The notes beneath the pieces are model-generated. The model saw only the letters and a program-made list of their open reading frames with translations, was not told where the DNA came from and did no database searches. Positions 6,126 through 14,447 of a stretch of DNA of 36,306 bases are shown piece after piece. Made by a program: the position numbers and the translations under genes. Numbering within the stretch: the stretch's first letter is position 1; each line of letters starts with the position of its first letter. Origin of the DNA: Beijerinckiaceae bacterium (GTDB lineage Bacteria > Bacteroidota > Bacteroidia > Chitinophagales > Chitinophagaceae); contig CAJCIQ010000059.1 of the NCBI GenBank assembly GCA_903970475.1, forward strand, positions 1 to 36,306, written 5' to 3'.

Positions 6126-7109
6126 ATGTTCCCATCAACGGTAATAGTGATCGCAGGTCCTACAGCCGTGGGTAAAACCGCCGTAGGTATACACCTGGGA
6201 GAACAATTGGACTCGGCCATCCTATCTGCGGATTCCAGACAGTGTTACAGGGAAATGAATATAGGTGTGGCGCGCCCTTCTTCGGAAGAATTAGCGCAGG
6301 TTCCCCATTTTTTTATTGCCACGCATTCCATCACCGACAAGGTGAATGCAGCCGTATTTGAACAATATGCCCTGGATAAGGCCAAAGATTGGTTTTCCAG
6401 GCAACCCTTCCTATTGATGGTGGGAGGGACAGGATTGTATATCAATGCTTTCTTGGATGGATTAGATGAAATGCCCGAGATTCCTCCAGAAATCAGGCTC
6501 AGGGTTAGGGAACAGTATGCGATGCGCGGAATGGAATGGTTACAACAGGAAGTACAGCTAAAGGATGCTGCCTGGTATGCGCAGGGCGAGATACAGAATC
6601 CGCATCGCCTGATGAGGGTATTGGAATTTGTAGAGGCAACCGGAAGGTCGATAATGGAATTCAGGGGAAAAACAAATTCAAATATTCAGGGAAGCCCGGC
6701 GTCAGCCGCAGACGGCTCAATGGGTCAGACGCGTGGGGTCGGCCGATCTTTTAATGTGTTGAAGATTGGTTTGGAGCTACCAAGAGAATTGTTGTATGAA
6801 CGCATCAATGTCCGGGTAGATCAGATGATGGAAGCAGGTCTGTTGGATGAAGTGCGCAGTCTCTTACCTTACCGCAAAGAAAAAGCCCTGGATACCGTTG
6901 GCTACAAAGAACTGTTTGCTTACCTGGAGGATGAGATGCCTCTGGAGCGGGCGGTGGAACTGGTCAAACAGCATACGCGGAATTACGCGAAACGTCAGTT
7001 AACTTGGTTTAAGAAGGACCCGGATATGCATTGGTTTGATGCCAGGAATCAGGATAGTATTCGAAGCTTCCTGATGAGCTCATTGGGTTTTCAAGGCTCG
7101 GGCTTTTGA
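6126..7109 (+). CDS. miaA: tRNA dimethylallyltransferase MiaA, with an internal repeat-derived insert
   Basis: MiaA transfers dimethylallyl from DMAPP to A37 of tRNAs reading UNN codons. The 327-residue protein has the P-loop AGPTAVGKT (about 10-18), the DSRQCYREMNIGVARPS segment (about 37-53), VGGTGLYINAFLDGL (about 98-112), and the C-terminal YKELFAYL and TRNYAKRQLTWFK (about 287-299) motifs. Odd: between the helix ending EFRGK and the strand FNVLKIGLELPRE lies about 20 extra residues rich in Gly, Ala and Ser (NIQGSPASAADGSMGQTRG). These are encoded by a GC-rich stretch shared with intergenic repeats of this window (6698-6744). It sits at a likely surface loop, so activity is probably kept. 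Start ATG 6126 is the only reasonable one. Confidence 0.92.
   Translation: MFPSTVIVIAGPTAVGKTAVGIHLGEQLDSAILSADSRQCYREMNIGVARPSSEELAQVPHFFIATHSITDKVNAAVFEQYALDKAKDWFSRQPFLLMVGGTGLYINAFLDGLDEMPEIPPEIRLRVREQYAMRGMEWLQQEVQLKDAAWYAQGEIQNPHRLMRVLEFVEATGRSIMEFRGKTNSNIQGSPASAADGSMGQTRGVGRSFNVLKIGLELPRELLYERINVRVDQMMEAGLLDEVRSLLPYRKEKALDTVGYKELFAYLEDEMPLERAVELVKQHTRNYAKRQLTWFKKDPDMHWFDARNQDSIRSFLMSSLGFQGSGF
6698..6744. repeat. Dispersed GC-rich repeat inside miaA
   Basis: Three pieces of this stretch recur elsewhere. GGCGTCAGCC (6698-6707) is the reverse complement of the GGCTGACGCC core of the array at 25372. CCGCAGACGGC (6706-6716) recurs at 21625-21635. CAGACGCGTGGGGTCGGCC (6726-6744) closely matches CTGACGCATGGGTCGGCC at 16788-16805. 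The frame is kept open. Confidence 0.7.
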
Positions 7110-7642
7110 GGTGCGCGATGCCGCTTTATTAATAATCCATAATAATAAGCGGCGTTGTGATATAGCTCCAGGGGATGATGGATCTCATCTTCGGATACCT
7201 TCCGCTTGCCTGAGGTATGAATGGAGAATGCTTTATATCCCTCAAAATAATAGCTGCCTTCAAAGGCCAAAACTAATTTGGAATGGTTAACGCCCGTGTG
7301 ATCCGAATTGGGTGGAAAATCCTTCTCTAATTCATCGGCATAGACCAATTGTCCTTTTTCAAAGTAGAAGTTTTCCTGGAATACCGCATAGGACATGCCC
7401 ACTCTGGTGCTGATTTTACAAAGGGTATCCCCCTTAAAATAACCCGTCAGGCTAGCCCCGGAAGTTCTGGCAGCTTCTTCATCCAGGAATGCGGGTCCAT
7501 CCAGGGTAATTTTCTGGATACTTGAATCTTGCTGGACTTGCAGGAACAGATTGCGGATATGGAGGATCCGGGGATCGGAGAGACTGGTAGAATCGTTAGC
7601 TGCCATCAAAAGCCAAAGGGGCAGCAATAAAGCTGGTATCAT
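7091..7642 (-). CDS. Secreted hypothetical protein
   Basis: From ATG 7642 the 183-residue product starts MIPALLLPLWLLMAAND, a hydrophobic N-terminus that looks like a signal peptide although it lacks a basic n-region. The rest is mixed alpha/beta with several aromatic strands (YAVFQENFYFEKGQLVYADE, about 91-110; SKLVLAFEGSYYFEGYKAFS, about 125-144) and a basic end. I do not recognise a named family; small periplasmic proteins of this kind are common in Chitinophaga relatives. An in-frame TTG at 7681 would add 13 residues, but a -7-like TATATTTA (minus, 7660-7667) lies between, so the ATG is more likely. Its 3' end overlaps the convergent miaA end by 19 bp. Confidence 0.65.
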   Translation of the reverse strand: MIPALLLPLWLLMAANDSTSLSDPRILHIRNLFLQVQQDSSIQKITLDGPAFLDEEAARTSGASLTGYFKGDTLCKISTRVGMSYAVFQENFYFEKGQLVYADELEKDFPPNSDHTGVNHSKLVLAFEGSYYFEGYKAFSIHTSGKRKVSEDEIHHPLELYHNAAYYYGLLIKRHRAPQKPEP

Positions 7643-7682
7643 AAGGATTGGATTGCCTATAAATATAGTAAAAAAAAGCAAT

Positions 7683-7710
7683 AAAAAAAGCCCCCAATTC
7701 AGGGGGCTTT
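7683..7710 (-). terminator. Rho-independent terminator after the Gly/Tyr-rich lipoprotein gene
   Basis: AAAGCCCCC (7687-7695) pairs with GGGGGCTTT (7702-7710) around AATTCA. On the minus strand the stem is followed by a run of seven T (complement of 7683-7689). It lies 23 nt after the stop of the gene at 7733-8575. Confidence 0.85.
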
Positions 7711-7732
7711 AGGTATTTTTTCATGACTTTTT

Positions 7733-8575
7733 TTAGTGTCTTCCGCCACCAAATCCACCACCACCCACTCTTCCGCCACCGAAGCTACCGCCTGCGCCTC
7801 CTCTGAAGAAGGAAGATTGGCTGCTCGTTGTATTGATCGGACGTGTGGTGCGGGTATTGTTCCCGTTGGGGACCCCATGTAGGTTATTGGCAATGTTGCC
7901 CCTTGGATTATAGGTCGATTGACGGACCATGTTTTGTCTGGTGTTCACCATGGAAGCCAAGCTGTTTTTAGGGTTGACTACTGGTCTGCCTATGGTTCCA
8001 TTGGTTACCGGGACGGTTGAATTGGTAATGCTATGGAAGTGGGAATTGTTGTAGGCCAACGTTGCAGGCCTGCCAACACCAAAGGCCAGCCCTCCTGTAG
8101 GAGATGCAGACGTCAGGCCTTCTCCGCCATAGTATCCGAAGCCAGGGTAATAAGGATAATAGTACCCTCCATAATAAAGTGGGTTGATGCCATATCCAAA
8201 GCCCATGCTTAGGCCTATACCATAAGTAGGATAGAAGCCATACATGCCGTAATAGACGCTATATGGGTTATAAAAAGAGGGTCCGATGCCCCAGGCTCCG
8301 CCCCAATATGGGTCAACAAAAGTAGAGTATGGCGTATATCCGCCGTAGGCATAGTCGTTATAACTATCTACAGTGGAACTTCCGTTGTTATTGGTTTGAA
8401 CGCGGCTATCGTTGCCATCTGTAGTTAAATATCCACCATTTCCTGTCTGGTTTGAAGCGTCGTCCTGTTTGGTATTGGAATAGGACACTTGGTCGGTTGT
8501 CTGCGACTGGCGAGAAGTAGAGCAGCTGCAAAGGCACCCAACGAATATGGTTAAAAGAATATTGCGGGTATTCAT
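7733..8575 (-). CDS. Gly/Tyr/Asn-rich putative lipoprotein
   Basis: The 280-residue protein starts MNTRNILLTIFVGCLCSCST, a lipoprotein-type signal with LCSC as lipobox, so the mature form would begin at Cys18 and be anchored to a membrane. The following 50 residues are Ser/Thr/Asn/Asp/Gln-rich. Residues about 75-155 are dominated by Tyr, Gly and Pro (for example GGYYYPYYPGFGYYGG), and the last 20 residues are almost only Gly with Arg and Phe. Such composition points to an extended, surface or aggregation-prone polypeptide, not an enzyme. No family is recognised beyond similar low-complexity lipoproteins of Bacteroidota. The gene is monocistronic with its own terminator and is divergent from proS. 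Confidence 0.7.
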   Translation of the reverse strand: MNTRNILLTIFVGCLCSCSTSRQSQTTDQVSYSNTKQDDASNQTGNGGYLTTDGNDSRVQTNNNGSSTVDSYNDYAYGGYTPYSTFVDPYWGGAWGIGPSFYNPYSVYYGMYGFYPTYGIGLSMGFGYGINPLYYGGYYYPYYPGFGYYGGEGLTSASPTGGLAFGVGRPATLAYNNSHFHSITNSTVPVTNGTIGRPVVNPKNSLASMVNTRQNMVRQSTYNPRGNIANNLHGVPNGNNTRTTRPINTTSSQSSFFRGGAGGSFGGGRVGGGGFGGGRH

Positions 8576-8622
8576 TGGAAAGTGTTTAAGGTAATCCTTA
8601 TGTGAAGTTACTACAATTTATG

Positions 8623-8630
8623 TAGGTTTG
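8623..8630 (+). promoter_or_regulatory. TAnnTTTG -7 box for proS
   Basis: TAGGTTTGC fits the consensus, 45 nt before the proS ATG, leaving a leader of about 40 nt that carries no obvious structure. Confidence 0.55.
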
Positions 8631-8675
8631 CACGTGTCTTAGGCAATGTATTATTAAAAGTTATTAAGACGGGCT

Positions 8676-10151
8676 ATGAGCAAAGAAATTACTGCGCGTG
8701 CTGTGGATTATTCCCAGTGGTACAACGATTTGGTGTTAAAAGGTGGATTGGCTGATTACTCCGCTGTGAAAGGATGTATGGTCATCAAACCATATGGATT
8801 TGCCTTGTGGGAAAACATGAGGGATGTACTCGATAAGATGTTTAAGGATACGGGTCATCAGAACGCCTACTTTCCTTTGTTGATACCCAAAAGTTTCCTG
8901 TCCAAAGAAGCTGCCCATGTAGAGGGTTTTGCCAAGGAATGTGCTGTGGTCACACACTACCGCTTAAAGAATGACCCCAATGGGGGTGGGGTAGTCGTTG
9001 ACCCGGAGGCAAAACTGGAAGAAGAACTGATTATACGTCCCACTTCGGAGACCATCATTTGGAATACCTATAAAGATTGGATTCAATCTTACAGGGATTT
9101 GCCCTTACTCATCAATCAATGGGCCAATGTGGTTCGCTGGGAGATGCGTACCCGGCTGTTTTTGCGGACGGCTGAGTTTTTATGGCAGGAAGGCCATACG
9201 GCCCATGCAACGGAGGCGGAGGCCGTAGAAGAGGCCCAGAAAATGATGGAAGTGTATGCAACTTTTGCAGAAAACTACCTGGCCCTGCCTGTGATCAGGG
9301 GAACCAAATCTGAAAGTGAACGTTTTGCGGGGGCGGTAGATACTTATTGCATTGAGGCATTAATGCAGGATGGTAAAGCGCTTCAGGCCGGAACTTCTCA
9401 CTTCCTTGGTCAGAACTTTGCCAAAGCCTTTGATGTGCAATTCACTGGGAAAGACAATAAGCTGGAGTATGTATGGGCAACGAGCTGGGGGGTAAGTACC
9501 CGTTTGGTGGGTGCCTTGGTCATGGCCCATAGTGATGATGAGGGCTTGGTGATGCCGCCCAGGGTGGCGCCCATACAGGTGGTGATCGTGCCCATTTACA
9601 AAGGGGATGACCAGAAGAAAGTACTGGACGAACGTATCGGCGCCCTGGTTCAGGAGTTGAAGCAAGCGGGCATCCGTGTCAAATACGATGACAATGACAA
9701 TAGCCGTCCCGGATGGAAATTCGCCGAGTATGAGCTTAAGGGAGTGCCTGTTCGTTTGGCTATCGGACCCAGGGACCTGGAAAATGGTGTTGCTGAGGTT
9801 GCCCGTAGGGATACCCGGGAAAAAGCCAACCTGCCTTTGGAAGGACTGGCCGCCCGCATTCAGGATCTTTTAGAGGAAATCCAGCATAACCTGTATCAGA
9901 AGGCTTTGCATTTCCAGGAAACGCATGTCACCCAAGTGGATGATTTCGAGACCTTTCAGAAGGTATTGGATGAAAAGGGTGGCTTTGTAAGTGCTCCCTG
10001 GGATGGTACAGCCGAGACGGAAGAAAAAATAAAGGAATTAACCAAAGCAACTATCCGTTGCATTCCGCTCAATAACCCTAAAGAAGGGGGTAAAGATATG
10101 CTTACCGGAAAACCTTCCGCAGAGCGTGTGCTGTTTGCCCGGGCTTACTGA
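8676..10151 (+). CDS. proS: Prolyl-tRNA synthetase, archaeal/eukaryotic-like type
   Basis: ProS charges tRNA-Pro. The 491-residue size, the absence of the bacterial editing insertion, and the C-terminal Tyr (ERVLFARAY) mark the ProS type 3 form. Class II motifs are visible: [17 protein letters not shown] (about 117-133), motif 2 around [20 protein letters not shown] (about 153-172), and motif 3 around [21 protein letters not shown] (about 280-300). The anticodon-binding domain follows from [13 protein letters not shown] (about 301). The usual zinc cysteines of this class are not evident in the C-terminal domain; only one Cys (in RCIPL) is there. The start is the ATG at 8676. The small DUF5362 gene follows after 19 nt. 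Confidence 0.95.
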   Translation: MSKEITARAVDYSQWYNDLVLKGGLADYSAVKGCMVIKPYGFALWENMRDVLDKMFKDTGHQNAYFPLLIPKSFLSKEAAHVEGFAKECAVVTHYRLKNDPNGGGVVVDPEAKLEEELIIRPTSETIIWNTYKDWIQSYRDLPLLINQWANVVRWEMRTRLFLRTAEFLWQEGHTAHATEAEAVEEAQKMMEVYATFAENYLALPVIRGTKSESERFAGAVDTYCIEALMQDGKALQAGTSHFLGQNFAKAFDVQFTGKDNKLEYVWATSWGVSTRLVGALVMAHSDDEGLVMPPRVAPIQVVIVPIYKGDDQKKVLDERIGALVQELKQAGIRVKYDDNDNSRPGWKFAEYELKGVPVRLAIGPRDLENGVAEVARRDTREKANLPLEGLAARIQDLLEEIQHNLYQKALHFQETHVTQVDDFETFQKVLDEKGGFVSAPWDGTAETEEKIKELTKATIRCIPLNNPKEGGKDMLTGKPSAERVLFARAY

Positions 10152-10170
10152 TTATTTTAAATTAACCTTA

Positions 10171-10614
10171 ATGGAAAACAAAGACATCTTTGATCTCCAG
10201 TTGGACACTACTTCCCAAAACCACTTGCTGGAAACGGCTAAATGGGGGAAATTCCTGGCTATTGTAGGTTTTGTCATGATAGCCTTTTTTCTCGTATCCG
10301 CCTTTGAGGTGACGGCTATCTTCAGTGCTACTTTATCCTCTACGCAGATGCCTCCCTTTATGGGCATTGGCTTGAGTGCAGGATTTATCATCGTAGCTTT
10401 GTTGGGGTTTATTCCCACTTTGTTGCTTTTTCAATTCAGCACGAAACTGAAAAAGTCTATCCAACTGGGGGATCAGGAAGGGGTAACCCAAGCCTTTTTC
10501 AAGCAGAAGTCGCTGTATAAATACCTGGGGGTAGTCTTGATTGTATACCTCTGTTTTCTCGCCCTGATCCTTATCCTGGAAGTATTGGGGCAGGCCTTTA
10601 CCAACAAAGGCTAA
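10171..10614 (+). CDS. DUF5362-like small membrane protein
   Basis: The 147-residue protein begins MENKDIFDLQLDTTSQNHLL followed by ETAKWGKFLAIVGFV. It shows three hydrophobic segments, at about 31-51 (FLAIVGFVMIAFFLVSAF), 70-92 (GIGLSAGFIIVALLGFIPTLLL) and 120-140 (YLGVVLIVYLCFLALILILEV). An amphipathic FSTKLKKSIQLGDQEGVTQA stretch lies before the last helix. This arrangement is that of DUF5362, an uncharacterised inner membrane family found in Bacteroidota. It is probably cotranscribed with proS and ends 3 nt before the convergent RDD gene. I start it at ATG 10171, since an earlier in-frame ATG lies inside proS. Confidence 0.75.
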   Translation: MENKDIFDLQLDTTSQNHLLETAKWGKFLAIVGFVMIAFFLVSAFEVTAIFSATLSSTQMPPFMGIGLSAGFIIVALLGFIPTLLLFQFSTKLKKSIQLGDQEGVTQAFFKQKSLYKYLGVVLIVYLCFLALILILEVLGQAFTNKG

Positions 10615-10617
10615 TCC

Positions 10618-11349
10618 TTACTGCACGGAAAGGTAGTTGTAATCCTTCAGCAGGGTTTCCAGAAAGTCGAATGGGTCCTGGGCTGTCTTAACGTTCAATA
10701 CCGTTTTGATTTTTTCGGCAGCTGTGGCGGCGATATTGAAATTATCGTGGTTGCGGGCTTTTTCCAGCAGCGAGCGTATGGTATTGAGGTCCCGGTCGCT
10801 GAGCTGCATGACCTGCGGATATTGAGGGACATAATCCTGGGACATTTCTATGAATACGGTATCGGCCAGGTCGGCTGTTTCGTTGGTAGCGATTAATATC
10901 GTGCCGGCGGCCAGGTCCCCTAATCGTTGGGCGTATTTGGTAAGCACAATGGTCAACAGTCCTCCCAAACCCAGGGTAAACGTAATGTCTATGGGTCTAA
11001 GCAGCCAGCGAATGATGAGCTGGCCCCAGGATGGTCTGCCCCCTGTCATATTGATTACCCGTATTTTCAGCGCTTTTTTCCCCACCGTTTGACCATTCAT
11101 GAGGATTTCGAGGACAATCCAATACAGCGCGGCTGGGATATAAAACATTTTTTGCCCCCAATAGGCATTGGTCTCTTCATCTCCTGAAACATGCTCGAAA
11201 AGGGCCGGTACAATGAATCGGAATGCCACCACAAAATAGGCACCTATTATAGCAATATCGATCAGCCACGCCAAAAATCGCTTATGGAACTCGGGTAGTT
11301 CGAATTCCAGGTCTATATTAAAGCTAGTTGGTATACGGATGGTGCTCAT
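10618..11349 (-). CDS. RDD family membrane protein
   Basis: The 243-residue protein has the RDD-domain features: a basic/aromatic entry FHKRFLAWLIDIAIIGAYFV (about 21-40, with the R...D pair), a second helix MFYIPAALYWIVLEILM (about 69-85), then NGQTVGKKALKIRV (about 86-99), and a third membrane region LGLGGLLTIVLTKYAQRLGD (about 125-144). The family is proposed to include ion or small-molecule exchangers in the inner membrane, but the role of this Bacteroidota type is unknown. A soluble C-terminal extension of about 85 residues (DRDLNTIRSLLEKARNH region) is longer than the core domain. The gene is divergent from spoIIM with only 38 bp between starts, a conserved neighbourhood that links it to the MoxR/DUF58 cluster. 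Confidence 0.85.
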   Translation of the reverse strand: MSTIRIPTSFNIDLEFELPEFHKRFLAWLIDIAIIGAYFVVAFRFIVPALFEHVSGDEETNAYWGQKMFYIPAALYWIVLEILMNGQTVGKKALKIRVINMTGGRPSWGQLIIRWLLRPIDITFTLGLGGLLTIVLTKYAQRLGDLAAGTILIATNETADLADTVFIEMSQDYVPQYPQVMQLSDRDLNTIRSLLEKARNHDNFNIAATAAEKIKTVLNVKTAQDPFDFLETLLKDYNYLSVQ

Positions 11350-11387
11350 GTCAACAATTTCCGTAAATTTCAGGAAATTTTATCTGC
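11350..11387. promoter_or_regulatory. 38-bp divergent region with a 16-bp palindrome
   Basis: The whole gap between the RDD start (11349) and the spoIIM TTG (11388) is 38 bp. It holds AAATTTC (11365-11371), AG, GAAATTT (11374-11380). A second possible dyad pairs AATTTCC (11356-11362) with GGAAATT (11373-11379). No clear TAnnTTTG box is present in either direction. The palindrome could be an operator shared by both genes (inference). Confidence 0.4.
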
Positions 11388-12344
11388 TTGCGGGAAGCAT
11401 TATTTATTAAGAAGAACAAAGACCGCTGGACGCAGATCGATCATGACCCTGCATCCGACCCTGATGAAATGGCCGGCAACTTTATTGAGTTAGTGGATGA
11501 TTTATCCTATGCAAAGACGTTTTATCCCACTTCCAAAACGACCCGTTACCTGAATGTGCTCGCATCCAGGATGTACATGGGGATTTATAAAAACAGGAAG
11601 GAGGAAGGAAACCGGCTGGCTAAATTTGTACGCTACGATTTGCCCAGGACCATCCGACGTCACCACCTGGTCATGCTCATTTCCTTAAGCATATTTTCCC
11701 TCTTTTTTATCATAGGCATCTATTCCTCCAGGGGGGACGAATCCTTTATCCGTTCCGTTATGGGGGATAGTTATGTGAACACTACGGAAGAAAATATTGC
11801 CAGTGGACATCCTTTCGGGATTTATGGTACCGGAGATCCGTTGATTGTATGGTTCGGCATCATGAAAAACAATATTGAGGTTTCCATCAGGATGTTGGTG
11901 GGCGGACTACTATTGGGGATTTATCCCATCTATATGCTCATCTATGAGGGGATTCAGATTGGGGCATTTGAAATGTTGTTTGCCCAAAAAGGATTAGCCG
12001 GGGATTTCGTGCTGACCGTTTTTATCCATGGCACCCTGGAGATATCTGCCCTGATCATTACCGGGGCAGCGGGAATCATCATAGGACTGGGCTTTGCTTT
12101 TCCCGGAACACTAAGCCGGTTGGATTCCTTTAAGAAGAGTGCCAAGGATGCTTGCATGATTATTACCGGGCTTATTCCGGTGTACATAACGGCTGCCTTC
12201 TTTGAAGGATACGTTACCCGGCATACGGAAATGCCGTTGTTTTTAAAATTGATCATTCTGTTGAGTTCACTCGCATTTATAGTAGGCTATTTTGTGGTTT
12301 ACCCCATATGGCTGGAAAAGAAGGGAGGTAAGGTGCATGTCTAA
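11388..12344 (+). CDS. Stage II sporulation protein M-like (SpoIIM/DUF95) membrane protein
   Basis: The 318-residue protein begins MREALFIKKNKDRW, the typical start of Bacteroidota SpoIIM-family proteins, and this forces a TTG initiation codon at 11388; the next Met is 27 residues in. A cytosolic N-terminal part of about 85 residues precedes helices at about 88-107 (LVMLISLSIFSLFFIIGIYS), 165-185, 215-245 (rich in Gly/Ala: IITGAAGIIIGLGFAFPG), about 258-280 and 288-308. Despite the name, this is not a sporulating lineage; in this context the protein is part of the RDD-DUF4129-DUF4350-MoxR-DUF58 neighbourhood. Its coding end overlaps the next start (ATGTCTAA), which indicates translational coupling. 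Confidence 0.85.
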   Translation: MREALFIKKNKDRWTQIDHDPASDPDEMAGNFIELVDDLSYAKTFYPTSKTTRYLNVLASRMYMGIYKNRKEEGNRLAKFVRYDLPRTIRRHHLVMLISLSIFSLFFIIGIYSSRGDESFIRSVMGDSYVNTTEENIASGHPFGIYGTGDPLIVWFGIMKNNIEVSIRMLVGGLLLGIYPIYMLIYEGIQIGAFEMLFAQKGLAGDFVLTVFIHGTLEISALIITGAAGIIIGLGFAFPGTLSRLDSFKKSAKDACMIITGLIPVYITAAFFEGYVTRHTEMPLFLKLIILLSSLAFIVGYFVVYPIWLEKKGGKVHV

Positions 12345-13194
12345 TTGTTTCAGGCGCTTATCTCTGCTGACCCTCGCTTTCCTACTGACCTGCTGTTTCT
12401 CTTCGCTAAGGGCTCAGGATAGCGCTGCTGCGTCAACCTACGATACGGCACAAAGCAATCAGTCAACAGGGGATACGGATAGTACCTATTCATCTGATGA
12501 TCCGTCTGGGAACCAAAAGGCAGATACGACTTATCATGCATTCATCCGGTGGAAAACCGGATCAACCAATGTCCAGGTGCAGTCCAGGCATCTTCCGTCT
12601 TCTACTATAGATACCTACCTTAAAAACAGTGATTATTGGTACGTTCCTGTAGGGCCTGGTAAAAAGCCGGCTCCGGAAAAGCCAGGATGGTGGGACCATT
12701 TTTTATTGGCTATCGGTCGATTCTTTTCCCATCGTTGGGTGTGGTTCATGTTCATCTCCCTGGTGGTTGGTTTGCTGACATGGGGATTGGTCTATGTTAT
12801 CCAGGCGATGACGGGAGAATCATTATTCAGAAGAAAGCCCAGGCGGTTCAAGGAGCAGGAAGCAGAAGAATTAACCGTTGAAACGTCCAGGGATAAGATG
12901 CATGAGGCAATAGCTGCTGCGATTAAAGTGGGTGATTATACCATGGCCATCCGGTACCTGTTCCTTGTTACTTTGGGTGAATTGGAGGATAAGGGCCTGA
13001 TCCAGCAAATGAAGGATGCTTCTAACCGTCAATACGTCCGCGCGTTGACGGGTAAGCCTATACAAGGGGCCTTTTCTCGCTTGCTCCTCTATTATGAATA
13101 CAGCTTTTACGGAGGGTTTAACCTGGATACAGAACTGTTCCAGTCCGTACATCAACAATTCAACCAGTTTCACCAACAATTGAAATCTCTTTGA
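12337..13194 (+). CDS. DUF4129 domain-containing protein
   Basis: The 285-residue protein has a signal peptide (MSNCFRRLSLLTLAFLLTCC then FSSLRAQ), a Ser/Asp/Thr-rich extracytoplasmic part (about 29-110), and one transmembrane helix (VWFMFISLVVGLLTWGLVYV, about 137-156). The C-terminal DUF4129 region follows with HEAIAAAIKVGDYTMAIRYL (about 189-208) and the YYEYSFYGG element (about 251-259). DUF4129 is recurrent beside MoxR ATPases and DUF58 proteins. The start ATG 12337 overlaps the spoIIM stop; the end overlaps the TTG of the next gene by four bases (TTGA), so the operon is tightly coupled. Confidence 0.8.
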   Translation: MSNCFRRLSLLTLAFLLTCCFSSLRAQDSAAASTYDTAQSNQSTGDTDSTYSSDDPSGNQKADTTYHAFIRWKTGSTNVQVQSRHLPSSTIDTYLKNSDYWYVPVGPGKKPAPEKPGWWDHFLLAIGRFFSHRWVWFMFISLVVGLLTWGLVYVIQAMTGESLFRRKPRRFKEQEAEELTVETSRDKMHEAIAAAIKVGDYTMAIRYLFLVTLGELEDKGLIQQMKDASNRQYVRALTGKPIQGAFSRLLLYYEYSFYGGFNLDTELFQSVHQQFNQFHQQLKSL

Positions 13195-14447
13195 AAAAGC
13201 AGGCCTTAAATATCCTATTGATAGCCCTTTTGCTGGTGGTCGTCGGCGTGGTCGCGCTGGCATGGTGGTACTCGGCTACCCATCCAAAGTTTGATCCTGC
13301 TATAACCCTGCATTATAAGGATACCAAACCTTATGGCGCTAAAGTTGCTTATGAGGAACTGCCTCGATTATTCCCTAATGCATCCATGAAAGTAGGAAAT
13401 ACAGAACGAGACCTGAATGAATTTATGGATGAATCGTCCACGGGTAGGTTAATGGTGGTGCTCAACAGGAATCTGATCGCTGACAGCGATCAGGCTCAAC
13501 AGCTCATCAATTGGGTGCACCAAGGCAATTACGTCCTGTTGTCCGGCCAGTATTTTTCCAAGGACTTATTGGATGCCTTTCATTTGCAGGATAAAAGCCG
13601 GTTTTATCTGGACATGTATTCCTATGGCGAACCAGTTGATTTGTATGATTCGCTTAGGATAAGCCTGGATACTGCTTTGTTTGGTTCAGGTGCCAGGTGG
13701 ACTTGTCCCGGGCGTAGAGCCGAGTCTTCCATGGATAGTTTGGACGCTGCTTTTACCGATGTACTAGGGTATAACCAGGACCAGGAGCCTAATTTTGTCC
13801 ATATCCGGTCCGGAAATGGAATTATATTGGTGCAAACGGCTCCCCTTGCTTTTTCAAATTATTTTCTACTCTACGGAAACGGTAAACAATACCTGGAAGA
13901 CGCCATGAGTGTGTTGCCAAGGGATATTGACCGGATCATGTGGAATAGTTATCCTGTATACCACAACGGCTCCCTGATGAAAAGAGCCGATGATGATAAC
14001 GACCCTTCGTTTTTATCCAAGTTGTTGAAGAGTCCGCCCTTAGGATCCGCCTTTTTGTTTTTGTTGCTTATCCTGCTTGTATACGTGTTGTTGAATATAA
14101 AGCGTACCCAGCGGATCATTCCGGAAATAGCACCGAAAAGCAATGAAAGCCTGGATTTTGTCAAAACCATTGGCAGGTTGTATTATGAGAAGGGCGATCA
14201 CCGGAATCTGGCCATTAAAATGAGTCAGCACTTTCAGGAATATATCCGGACTAAATATCAGCAACAGCTGAATTTGGAGGATGCCAGTAGCTCCAAACGG
14301 CTGGCTACCCGCTCCGGGGTTCCGGAAGATGTGGTGCGGGATATTGCCACCCAGATCCGTTATGTACAGGATGCTCCCTATATAGAGGAGGCCCAGTTAG
14401 AAGAATTTTATCAGTTATTGGAAATATTCTATAAAAACGCTCAATAA
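13191..14447 (+). CDS. DUF4350 domain-containing membrane protein
   Basis: The 418-residue protein starts at TTG 13191 (MKKQALNILLIALLLVVVGV), overlapping the previous stop. The N-terminal helix at about 6-28 is a signal anchor. The DUF4350 region follows: SATHPKFDPAITLHYKDTKP, then LVVLNR-like (RLMVVLNRNLI), a WVHQGNYVLLSGQYF segment (about 104-118), and a second helix LGSAFLFLLLILLVYVLLNI (about 283-302). A cytosolic C-terminal tail carries GRLYYEKGDHRNLAIKMSQH (about 330-349). DUF4350 proteins resemble glutamine-amidotransferase-like folds linked to membrane-stress or maturation systems; the activity is not known. No ATG is available upstream of the first helix, so the TTG start is well supported. 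Confidence 0.78.
   Translation: MKKQALNILLIALLLVVVGVVALAWWYSATHPKFDPAITLHYKDTKPYGAKVAYEELPRLFPNASMKVGNTERDLNEFMDESSTGRLMVVLNRNLIADSDQAQQLINWVHQGNYVLLSGQYFSKDLLDAFHLQDKSRFYLDMYSYGEPVDLYDSLRISLDTALFGSGARWTCPGRRAESSMDSLDAAFTDVLGYNQDQEPNFVHIRSGNGIILVQTAPLAFSNYFLLYGNGKQYLEDAMSVLPRDIDRIMWNSYPVYHNGSLMKRADDDNDPSFLSKLLKSPPLGSAFLFLLLILLVYVLLNIKRTQRIIPEIAPKSNESLDFVKTIGRLYYEKGDHRNLAIKMSQHFQEYIRTKYQQQLNLEDASSSKRLATRSGVPEDVVRDIATQIRYVQDAPYIEEAQLEEFYQLLEIFYKNAQ

Noticed and set aside
11388-12344. Sporulation function from the SpoIIM name
   Set aside because: No sporulation genes are around and the lineage does not sporulate; the name is by family only.
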